Assembly: GCA_025964935.1 (NCBI GenBank)
Contig: JAOPXW010000144.1
Span: 1 to 5,515, forward strand
Direction: 5' to 3'
DNA: 5,515 nt
Origin: Friedmanniella sp.
GTDB lineage: Bacteria; Actinomycetota; Actinomycetes; Propionibacteriales; Propionibacteriaceae
The notes under the pieces are model-generated. The model had not been told where the DNA came from and ran no database searches. It saw nothing but the letters and a program-made list of their open reading frames with translations. A program made the translations under genes and the position numbers. This document shows, one piece after another, positions 1 through 5,270 of the stretch. Position 1 is the first letter of the stretch. Every line of letters starts with the position of its first letter.

Positions 1-1
1 C

Positions 2-721
2 GCGCGGCCGGTCGACGCGATCGCGGCGGTGGAGGCAGGTGCGACGTACGACGTCGTGCTGGTCGACATGCACATGCCGGAGATGGACGGCCTGCAGCTC
101 GCGGCGCGGCTGCGCGAGCTGGAGGCGACGCGGTCGACGCCGATGCTGATGCTGACCTCGCTCGGCCAGCGTCCCGAGGGCTCCCGCGACCTGGGCCTGG
201 TCCACCTGACGAAGCCGGTGAAGGCCGGCCTGCTGCGCGACGCCGTCGCGCGCGCGCTCGGCGCGGCGGACCGCGAGACGAAGCCCGTCATGGCGCAGGA
301 GGCGCAGGCCTCGCTGCGCGTGCTGCTGGCGGAGGACAACCTCGTCAACCAGCGGGTGGGGCAGCTGCTGGTCCAGCGGGCCGGTCACCGGGTGACGGTG
401 GTCGGGAACGGGCGCGAGGCGGTGCGGGCCGTCGTGGAGGACGAGCTGGAGGTGGACGTGATCCTGATGGACCTGCAGATGCCCGAGATGGACGGCTTGG
501 AGGCCACCCGGCAGATCCGGGCCGCCCGCGGCGACGGGCCCTACATCATCGCCCTGACCGCCAACGCCACCGGGGCCGACCGGTACGCCTGCCGGGAGGC
601 GGGCATGAACGGCTTCCTGAGCAAGCCCCTGCAGTCGGCCGAGCTGGGCGCCCTGCTGGAGCGCCAGTGGCCGAGCACCCCGGTCACGGCACCCGCCGCC
701 TACGGAAAGGAGCTCCGATGA
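2..721 (+). CDS. Hybrid sensor kinase C-terminus with two receiver domains (5' partial)
   Basis: The frame is open from the window's left edge to TGA at 719-721, giving 239 visible residues; the start lies outside. Two CheY-like receiver domains follow each other. The first lacks its N-terminal part but shows the phospho-acceptor Asp in LVDMHMPEMDG (visible residue 22), the Thr in MLTSLGQ and the Lys in LTKPV. The second begins at LRVLLAEDN (acidic pair), with Asp 157 in LMDLQMPEMDG, Thr in ALTANA and Lys in LSKPL, so both look phosphorylatable. Tandem receivers of this style usually sit at the C-terminus of membrane or PAS/GAF-containing hybrid histidine kinases and pass phosphate to an Hpt protein; the kinase core is not visible here, so this identity is inferred. 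No Hpt domain follows the second receiver. The gene overlaps the next one by 4 bp (ATGA), implying coupled translation. Codon choice changes between the two domains (see findings). Confidence 0.85.
   Translation, partial: ARPVDAIAAVEAGATYDVVLVDMHMPEMDGLQLAARLRELEATRSTPMLMLTSLGQRPEGSRDLGLVHLTKPVKAGLLRDAVARALGAADRETKPVMAQEAQASLRVLLAEDNLVNQRVGQLLVQRAGHRVTVVGNGREAVRAVVEDELEVDVILMDLQMPEMDGLEATRQIRAARGDGPYIIALTANATGADRYACREAGMNGFLSKPLQSAELGALLERQWPSTPVTAPAAYGKELR
704..712 (+). promoter_or_regulatory. Ribosome binding site of the response regulator
   Basis: GGAAAGGAG lies inside the last codons of the upstream gene, 5 nt before ATG at 718. It decides the start of the response regulator: an in-frame ATG at 667 has no such site and would add 17 residues before the receiver fold begins. 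Confidence 0.75.
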
Positions 722-1398
722 CGAGCCCCCGTGCCCTGCTGGTCGAGGACACCGCCGAGTTCGTGCTGCTCGGCCGCCGCCTGCTGGAAGGCGAGGGCTA
801 CACCGTCTCGGTCGCCGGCGACGGACTGACGGCGCTGCAGATGGCCCGCGAGACCCGGCCCGAGCTGATCCTGCTGGACGTGTCCCTGCCCCGGCTGGAC
901 GGGCTGGAGGTGTGCCGGCGACTGCGGGAGTTCACCGACGCGTACGTCATCATGCTGACGGCCCGCCGGGAGGAGGTCGACAAGCTGCTCGGTCTGGCCG
1001 TCGGGGCCGACGACTACGTGACCAAGCCCTTCTCGACGCCCGAGCTCACCCTGCGGATCAAGGCCATGCGGCGCCGACCGCGGCAGCCGCTGCGCAAGAA
1101 CATCTGGGACTTCGGCGACCTCGTGGTCGACCTGGACTCCCGCGAGGCGCACCTGTCGGGCGAGCTGCTCGACCTGACCAGGACCGAGTTCGACCTGCTG
1201 CGGGTGCTCAGCGAGCACCCCCGCCAGACCCACACCCGGCGCCAGCTGCTGACCGAGGTCTGGGGCTCGGAATGGTTCGGCGACGACCACCTGGTCGACG
1301 TGCACCTGGCCAACCTGCGCCGCAAGCTGAAGGAGACCGCGGCCGCCCCGCGGCACCTGCGCACGCTGCGCGGGGTCGGCTACAGGTTCGACCCCTAG
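718..1398 (+). CDS. OmpR/PhoB-family DNA-binding response regulator
   Basis: A 226-residue two-domain regulator, normal length for the family. The receiver domain (about 5-118) has the acidic pair E10-D11, phospho-acceptor D54 in LILLDVSLPRLDG, T81, and K103 within the canonical GADDYVTKPF block. A winged-helix trans_reg_C domain follows (about 130-225), with LTRTEFDLLRVL, the recognition-helix region DHLVDVHLANLRRKL, and the closing wing LRTLRGVGYRF. Phosphorylation of D54 would be expected to promote dimerisation and promoter binding; targets cannot be read from the window. The start is fixed by the GGAAAGGAG site. The 4-bp overlap with the preceding kinase gene points to a cognate pair, although OmpR-type regulators are more often paired with simple kinases than with double-receiver hybrids. 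Its TAG stop overlaps the stop of the convergent hpt gene, so any terminator of this operon must lie within hpt. The partner assignment is inference. Confidence 0.95.
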   Translation: MTSPRALLVEDTAEFVLLGRRLLEGEGYTVSVAGDGLTALQMARETRPELILLDVSLPRLDGLEVCRRLREFTDAYVIMLTARREEVDKLLGLAVGADDYVTKPFSTPELTLRIKAMRRRPRQPLRKNIWDFGDLVVDLDSREAHLSGELLDLTRTEFDLLRVLSEHPRQTHTRRQLLTEVWGSEWFGDDHLVDVHLANLRRKLKETAAAPRHLRTLRGVGYRFDP

Positions 1399-1748
1399 GC
1401 CGGTGTCCGGGCCCAGGCCTGCATCGCGGTGTCGACCCGGTCGCAGGCCTGCTGCCAGCGGGCGATCAGCACGGCGCGGTGACCGGCGTCGGCCACGTCC
1501 GCGGACAGCTCGAGCTCGCGGCAGAGCTCCTGCATCTCCATCGCCCCGAGCAGCCCGCTCGCGGAGCGGAGGCTGTGCGCGTTGGCCCGGAGCGTGCTCA
1601 CGTCCCCGCAGGCGGCCAGCTGGACCATGGCGGCGCGACGGGTCGGCAGCTCGCCGAGATAGAGCTCGACGGTCTCCCGGACGAGATCCCGGTCGCCGAG
1701 GTCGCGGGCGAGATCGGCCAGCACCTGGGGGTCCACGACAGCGGTCAT
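1395..1748 (-). CDS. Stand-alone histidine phosphotransfer (Hpt) protein
   Basis: A 117-residue, predicted all-helical protein with the Hpt signature AHSLRSASGLLGA around H58, followed by MQELCRELE. This is the four-helix bundle layout in which the exposed His accepts phosphate from a receiver Asp and passes it to another. The usual Lys and Gly after the His (HxLKG) are Arg and Ser here, changes that do occur among real Hpt domains. There is no kinase or receiver domain and no signal peptide, so it should be a soluble cytoplasmic shuttle. The gene lies 75 bp behind metK on the same strand and converges with the kinase-regulator pair, ending in a shared CTAG. The natural reading is a relay from the hybrid kinase through this protein to the OmpR-type regulator, but that is inferred from proximity. 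No Shine-Dalgarno sequence precedes the ATG; a -10-like hexamer 6 nt upstream suggests a leaderless transcript. Confidence 0.88.
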   Translation of the reverse strand: MTAVVDPQVLADLARDLGDRDLVRETVELYLGELPTRRAAMVQLAACGDVSTLRANAHSLRSASGLLGAMEMQELCRELELSADVADAGHRAVLIARWQQACDRVDTAMQAWARTPA

Positions 1749-1754
1749 GCGGCT

Positions 1755-1760
1755 ATTGTC
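1755..1760 (-). promoter_or_regulatory. Candidate -10 element for leaderless hpt transcript
   Basis: On the minus strand GACAAT ends 6 nt before the hpt ATG, so transcription would begin at or next to the A of the start codon, as is common for leaderless genes in Actinobacteria. I see no good -35 hexamer 16-18 bp further upstream; that place is taken by an imperfect palindrome (1761-1781). Weak evidence from position and sequence only. Confidence 0.3.
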
Positions 1761-1781
1761 GCCCGTCCGATCGGGTCGGGC

Positions 1782-1796
1782 GGGGCCGTTTGCCCC
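1782..1796 (-). terminator. Possible weak hairpin terminator after metK
   Basis: On the minus strand GGGGC-AAACG-GCCCC can form a five-pair all-GC stem with a 5-nt loop, starting 27 nt past the metK stop. No run of U follows, so at best it is an atypical, GC-rich actinobacterial-type terminator or attenuator. If it leaks, hpt is read through from metK. Confidence 0.25.
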
Positions 1797-1823
1797 AATC
1801 TTGACGGAACCGCCCCGCCGCGG

Positions 1824-3017
1824 TCAGCCGCGGACGGCCGCAGCCAGCGCGTCGGCCCGGTCGGTGTGCTCCCAGGTGAGCTCGGGACGTTCACGACCGA
1901 AGTGCCCGTAGGCCGCGGTCGGGGCGTAGATCGGGCGCAGCAGGTCCAGGTCGGCGATGATCGCCGCCGGCCGCAGGTCGAAGGTGGCCAGCACGGCCGC
2001 CTGGATCTGCTCGACCGGGACCTGCTCGGTGCCGAAGGTCTCGACGTAGAAGCCGACCGGGTGGGCCTTGCCGATCGCGTACGCGACCTGGACCTCGCAG
2101 CGGCGGGCGAGCCCGGCCGCGACGACGTTCTTGGCCACCCAGCGCATTGCGTACGAGGCGGAGCGGTCGACCTTGGAGGGGTCCTTGCCGGAGAACGCGC
2201 CGCCGCCGTGGCGGGCCATGCCGCCGTACGTGTCGACGATGATCTTGCGGCCGGTCAGGCCCGCATCGCCCATCGGGCCGCCGATCTCGAACCGGCCGGT
2301 CGGGTTGACCAGCAGCCGGTAGTCGCGGGTGTCCAGGTCATAGCCCTGCAGCACGGAGTCGACCACGTGCCGCCGGACGTCCGGGGCGAGCAGCGCGTCG
2401 AGGTCGATGTCGGCCGCGTGCTGGCTGGACAGCACCACCGTGTCCAGGCGTACGGGGGTGTCGCCGTCGTACTCGATGGTCACCTGGGTCTTGCCGTCGG
2501 GTCGCAGGTACGGCATGGTCCCGTCCTTGCGGACCGCGGCGAGCCGCTCGGCGAGCCGGTGGGCCAGGTCGATCGGCAGGGGCATCAGGTTCGGGGTCTC
2601 GCTGCAGGCGTAGCCGAACATCAGGCCCTGGTCGCCGGCCCCCTGGGTGTCGTACGGGTCCACCCCGACGCCCGTCCGCCGCTCGAAGGCGGTGTCGACG
2701 CCCTGGGCGATGTCGGGCGACTGCTGGCCGATCGCGATGGAGACCCCGCACGAGCCGCCGTCGAAGCCCTTGGTCGAGGAGTCGTAGCCGATGTCGATGA
2801 CCCGCTGCCGGACGATCTTGGGGATCTCGACGTAGGAGTCGGTCGTGACCTCCCCCGCCACCACGACCAGGCCGGTCGTCACCAGCACCTCGACCGCGAC
2901 CCGGCTGTGCGGGTCCTGGCGCAGCAGCTCGTCGAGCACGGAGTCGCTGATCTGGTCGGCGATCTTGTCGGGATGACCCTCGGTCACCGACTCCGACGTG
3001 AACAGTCTGCGGGCCAT
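1824..3017 (-). CDS. metK: S-adenosylmethionine synthetase (methionine adenosyltransferase)
   Basis: A 397-residue cytosolic enzyme that makes S-adenosylmethionine from ATP and L-methionine, releasing phosphate and diphosphate; it feeds methylation, polyamine and other SAM-dependent reactions. Family hallmarks are present in order: the N-terminus [20 protein letters not shown] with ATP-contacting H15 and D17, the hexapeptide-type signature [11 protein letters not shown] at 126-136, and the glycine-rich loop GGGAFSGKD at 271-279, followed by KVDRSASY. Length and three-domain order fit bacterial MetK (about 380-405 residues). The ATG at 3017 is chosen because homologues begin right before this conserved block and AAGGA lies 8 nt upstream; an in-frame upstream extension to 3080 would add 21 arginine-rich residues encoded by a repeat. 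It follows coaBC by 81 bp, the common actinobacterial order. The gene usually next in this order, priA, is not found; hpt is there instead. Confidence 0.98.
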   Translation of the reverse strand: MARRLFTSESVTEGHPDKIADQISDSVLDELLRQDPHSRVAVEVLVTTGLVVVAGEVTTDSYVEIPKIVRQRVIDIGYDSSTKGFDGGSCGVSIAIGQQSPDIAQGVDTAFERRTGVGVDPYDTQGAGDQGLMFGYACSETPNLMPLPIDLAHRLAERLAAVRKDGTMPYLRPDGKTQVTIEYDGDTPVRLDTVVLSSQHAADIDLDALLAPDVRRHVVDSVLQGYDLDTRDYRLLVNPTGRFEIGGPMGDAGLTGRKIIVDTYGGMARHGGGAFSGKDPSKVDRSASYAMRWVAKNVVAAGLARRCEVQVAYAIGKAHPVGFYVETFGTEQVPVEQIQAAVLATFDLRPAAIIADLDLLRPIYAPTAAYGHFGRERPELTWEHTDRADALAAAVRG

Positions 3018-3025
3018 CGGTCTCG

Positions 3026-3030
3026 TCCTT
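3026..3030 (-). promoter_or_regulatory. metK ribosome binding site
   Basis: AAGGA on the minus strand, 8 nt before the ATG at 3017. It fixes the metK start and directly abuts the inner copy of the 13-bp leader repeat. Confidence 0.7.
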
Positions 3031-3060
3031 CGTTCTCGGTCACACGGTCGTTCTCGGTCA
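3030..3060 (-). repeat. 13-bp direct repeat in the metK leader
   Basis: TGACCGAGAACGA occurs twice on the minus strand (plus-strand positions 3048-3060 and 3030-3042), perfectly, with an 18-bp period and a 5-bp spacer. The inner copy touches the ribosome binding site. It could be an operator, an RNA element controlling translation start, or a chance local duplication; the sequence alone does not decide. Confidence 0.7.
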
Positions 3061-3095
3061 TCTGCGGAGCCGAACCGCACGCCCCGGATCGGGCC

Positions 3096-3101
3096 AACCT
3101 A
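3096..3101 (-). promoter_or_regulatory. Possible -10 element for metK
   Basis: TAGGTT on the minus strand fits the loose actinobacterial TANNNT pattern and overlaps the coaBC stop codon, which would give a metK leader of about 70 nt containing the direct repeat. No recognisable -35 element is seen at the right distance, so this is a weak suggestion. Confidence 0.18.
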
Positions 3102-4322
3102 CCGGGGGGTCCTCAACGCCAGGGCGGCATCCCAAATGCGGTGGGCCAGCACGTCCTTGCTGCCGGCGACCGGTCCGTCCTCCCCGTCACGGGTGAGGAG
3201 GGTGATCTCGCTGTCCGGTCGGCCGAACACGCGGTCGATGCCCACCTCGTTCAGCACCAGCAGGTCGCAGCCCTTCCGGGCGAGCTTGTCCCGGCCCAGG
3301 GCCAGGGGCGTCTGCGCCCCTCCCCCGGTCTCGGCCGCGAACCCGACCAGCACCTGGCGGGGGTCGGTCCGGGCGGCGACCAGTCCGGCGAGCACGTCGG
3401 GGGTCTCGCGCAGCGACAGGGTCAGGCCCTGACCGGCGGACTTCTTGATCTTGGTGTCGGCGATTTTCACGGGCGTGTAGTCCGCCGGTGCGGCGGCCAT
3501 CACCACCACGTCCTGACCGGCCGCCGCGGCCGCGACCGCCGCGGCGAGCTCGGCGGTGCTGCCCACGGTCGTCACCGACACCCCCGGCGGCGGGTCGCTC
3601 TCGACGTGCGCGGCCACCAGGTGCACCACCGCGCCCCGCAGCGCGGCGGAACGGGCCAGCGCCCAGCCCATCCGGCCGGACGAGGCGTTGCCGAGGAACC
3701 GTACGGGGTCCAGGCTCTCGCGGGTGCCGCCGGCGGTGACCAGCACGCGGAGCCCGACCAGGTCCCGGCGGGCCGCGCGGGTGGCGATGGTCGGGTCGGC
3801 CAGCACACTCATCGCGACGGCCAGCAGCTCGGCCGGCTCCGGGAGCCGCCCGGGACCGGAGTCGGCTCCGGTGAGGCGGCCCGTGGCCGGGTCGAGCACG
3901 ACGACGCCGCGACGGCGCAGGGTGGCGACGTTGTCCTGGGTGGCGGCGTGCTGCCACATCTCGGTGTGCATGGCCGGGGCCAGTACGACCGGGGCCGAGG
4001 CGGTCAGCAGGACGTTGGTGAGCAGGTCGTCGGCGCGCCCCGACGCGGCCCGGGCCAGCAGGTCGGCCGTGGCCGGGGCCACCAGGACGAGGTCGGCGGA
4101 CTGCCCGAGGGCCACGTGCGGCACCTGATGGACGTCATCCCAGACCTGGGTGTGCACGGGCCGACCGGACAGCGCGGCCCAGGTCGCGGCCCCGACGAAC
4201 TCCAGGGCCGCCGGGGTGGGCACGACGGTGACGTCGTGCCCCTCAGCCAACAGGCGTCGCAGCAGGTCGCAGGCCTTGTAGGCCGCGATCCCGCCCGCGA
4301 CGCCGAGAACGATCCGGCTCAC
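3099..4322 (-). CDS. coaBC: Bifunctional phosphopantothenoylcysteine decarboxylase / phosphopantothenate-cysteine ligase
   Basis: A 407-residue fusion catalysing two successive steps of coenzyme A synthesis: CoaB joins cysteine to 4'-phosphopantothenate using CTP, and the FMN-dependent CoaC half decarboxylates the product to 4'-phosphopantetheine. The CoaC domain (about 1-185) shows LGVAGGIAAYKACDLLR, catalytic H69 in PHVALG, VLVAPATADLLA and PAMHTEMW. The CoaB domain (about 188-407) shows VTAGGTRESLDPVRF, N212 in GNASSGRMG (matching the E. coli Asn210 region), KIKK at 291-294 (the Lys289 region) and KGCDLLVLNEVG. The start is GTG at 4322, just before the conserved SRIVLG; earlier in-frame starts lie inside rpoZ and would encode proline/serine-rich nonsense. 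There is no clear ribosome site, and rpoZ stops only 10 bp upstream, so translation is probably coupled. The CoaC half lacks the usual cysteine of the substrate flap (TGADSG instead of an ACG-type motif). Confidence 0.96.
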   Translation of the reverse strand: MSRIVLGVAGGIAAYKACDLLRRLLAEGHDVTVVPTPAALEFVGAATWAALSGRPVHTQVWDDVHQVPHVALGQSADLVLVAPATADLLARAASGRADDLLTNVLLTASAPVVLAPAMHTEMWQHAATQDNVATLRRRGVVVLDPATGRLTGADSGPGRLPEPAELLAVAMSVLADPTIATRAARRDLVGLRVLVTAGGTRESLDPVRFLGNASSGRMGWALARSAALRGAVVHLVAAHVESDPPPGVSVTTVGSTAELAAAVAAAAAGQDVVVMAAAPADYTPVKIADTKIKKSAGQGLTLSLRETPDVLAGLVAARTDPRQVLVGFAAETGGGAQTPLALGRDKLARKGCDLLVLNEVGIDRVFGRPDSEITLLTRDGEDGPVAGSKDVLAHRIWDAALALRTPR

Positions 4323-4332
4323 GCGCGAACGG

Positions 4333-4644
4333 TCAGGCGGGTTCGTTGAACGGGGTCTCGGGGGCGTCGGCACCCTCGGGGGCGTCGGGGTCGATGTCGA
4401 TGCAGGACAGCTTGCCGGCGTTGACCTCGCGCAGCGCGATGGAGAGCGGCTTCTCCTGGACACCGGTCTCCACCAGCGGACCGACGTGGTCGAGCAGACC
4501 CTCGCCCAGCTGGGAGTAGTAGGCGTTGATCTGACGGGCGCGCTTGGCGGCGAACAGCACCAGCTTGTACTTCGAGTCCGAGTGGGTCAGGAGCTCGTCG
4601 ATGGGGGGGTTGGTGATGCCCTCGGTCAGGCGGAATTCAGGCAA
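4333..4644 (-). CDS. rpoZ: DNA-directed RNA polymerase omega subunit
   Basis: A 103-residue small subunit that binds the beta-prime subunit and helps assemble and stabilise RNA polymerase. The conserved core is clear: [12 protein letters not shown] (8-19), [22 protein letters not shown] (about 22-43), LGEGLL, then [16 protein letters not shown] (64-79). A C-terminal acidic, proline-rich tail follows (about 82-103). I place the start at TTG 4644, since AAAGG lies 6 nt upstream and no ATG or GTG occurs in frame between this point and the gmk stop; a plus-strand-independent alternative such as CTG at residue 6 has no better site. The frame stays open upstream into gmk, but that part is a shadow. 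It sits between gmk and coaBC, the order widely seen in Actinobacteria. Codons 12-14 include a run of seven C on the coding strand, a possible slippage or sequencing-error site. Confidence 0.95.
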   Translation of the reverse strand: MPEFRLTEGITNPPIDELLTHSDSKYKLVLFAAKRARQINAYYSQLGEGLLDHVGPLVETGVQEKPLSIALREVNAGKLSCIDIDPDAPEGADAPETPFNEPA

Positions 4645-4715
4645 GATGAACCTTTGCGTGTGAGTGGCAGGCGATCGGCAGCCGAGAACGACGCACGTGA
4701 AGACGACCTGCAGAG
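4645..4715 (-). other. gmk-rpoZ intergenic leader
   Basis: These 71 bp between gmk and rpoZ hold the rpoZ ribosome site and, at 4682-4691 on the plus strand, one copy of CCGAGAACGA, the same 10-mer that is repeated (opposite orientation) in the metK leader. I see no strong terminator hairpin after gmk and no convincing promoter, so read-through from gmk is likely. Confidence 0.4.
4651..4655 (-). promoter_or_regulatory. rpoZ ribosome binding site
   Basis: AAAGG on the minus strand, 6 nt upstream of the TTG at 4644. With no ATG or GTG available in the leader, this short site is the main argument for the TTG start. Confidence 0.55.
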
Positions 4716-5270
4716 TTACAGACGAACCAACGATACCAAGTCCGCGACGGCCTGGCCTACTTCGCCGTTCACGATGACGTGGTCGAACTCCGCCTGGGAG
4801 GCCAGCTCGGCCCGGGCGGTCTCCAGCCGACGCTCCCGCTGCTCCGCCGACTCGGTCCCCCGCCCGACCAGCCGCCGGACCAGCTCCTCCCACGACGGCG
4901 GGGTCAGGAACACGAACCGGGCGCCGGGCCAGCTGGTCTTGACCTGGCGGGCGCCCTGCAGGTCGATCTCCAGGATGGCCGACCGACCCGCCTCGACCGC
5001 CGCCACCACGGGCGCCTTCGGGGTGCCGTAGCGGTGCACGCCGTGCACGACGGCCCACTCCAGCAGCTCGTCGTCGTGCACCAGCCGGTCGAACTCGGCC
5101 TCGCTGACGAAGAGGTAGTGCACGCCGTCCACCTCACCGGGCCGCGGGGGCCGGGTGGTGGCGGAGACGGAGACGAACAGCTCCGGGTGCTGCCGCGCGA
5201 GGGCGGAGACCACGGTGCCCTTGCCGACCGCCGTCGGACCTGAGACGACGGTCAGGCGTGAGCTGGTCAC
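4716..5270 (-). CDS. gmk: Guanylate kinase
   Basis: A 184-residue cytosolic nucleotide kinase converting GMP to GDP with ATP, needed for GTP/dGTP supply and GMP recycling. The P-loop GPTAVGKGT (11-19) binds ATP. The GMP-binding segment [17 protein letters not shown] (36-52) has S37, T40-type and R41 residues and the family's Gly-Glu turn; YGTP (81-84) and [11 protein letters not shown] (101-111) complete the signature, and the lid and C-terminal helix contain RLVGRGTES and ERRLETAR. Length fits the family (about 180-210). The start is GTG at 5270, whose GTGA overlaps the mihF stop by 4 bp; there is no good ribosome site, so translation probably depends on ribosomes finishing mihF. The stop is TAA at 4716-4718. 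The P-loop has Thr-Ala-Val where many homologues have Ser-Gly-Val/Ala, within normal variation. Confidence 0.97.
   Translation of the reverse strand: MTSSRLTVVSGPTAVGKGTVVSALARQHPELFVSVSATTRPPRPGEVDGVHYLFVSEAEFDRLVHDDELLEWAVVHGVHRYGTPKAPVVAAVEAGRSAILEIDLQGARQVKTSWPGARFVFLTPPSWEELVRRLVGRGTESAEQRERRLETARAELASQAEFDHVIVNGEVGQAVADLVSLVRL

Noticed and set aside
700..1356. A 218-codon minus-strand open frame opposite the response regulator.
   Set aside because: Gln/Val/Gly-rich shadow of the regulator's codon pattern, no motif, and the regulator on the plus strand is unambiguous.
1817..1833. CCGCGG...CCGCGG inverted repeat across the metK stop as a terminator.
   Set aside because: Short self-palindromic CCGCGG words are frequent in such GC-rich coding sequence, and there is no U-tract.
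3018..3080. N-terminal extension of metK by 21 residues.
   Set aside because: The extension is Arg-rich, encoded by the direct repeat, absent from the family, and lies upstream of a good ribosome site placed for the ATG at 3017.
3018..3098. SAM-responsive riboswitch before metK.
   Set aside because: The gap is only 81 bp, partly used by the repeat and ribosome site; I see no kink-turn or multi-helix layout of the SAM-I/IV type and no SAM-II-like pseudoknot. The short CCCGATCCGGG hairpin (about 3081-3095) is too small to argue for one.
912..4349. A plus-strand open frame of 1145 codons crossing the regulator, hpt, metK and coaBC.
   Set aside because: It is antisense or out of frame to four well-recognised genes, has low-complexity Arg/Gly/Pro/Ala/His-rich translation and no family motif. 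Long stop-free shadow frames are expected at this GC content.
4323..4463. N-terminal extension of coaBC by 47 residues.
   Set aside because: It lies within the rpoZ coding region in another frame and reads as Ser/Pro/Arg low complexity; the CoaC fold starts at the GTG at 4322.
4645..5058. N-terminal extension of rpoZ of 138 residues.
   Set aside because: Most of it is gmk read in another frame; omega subunits are small and the conserved core begins right after the TTG.
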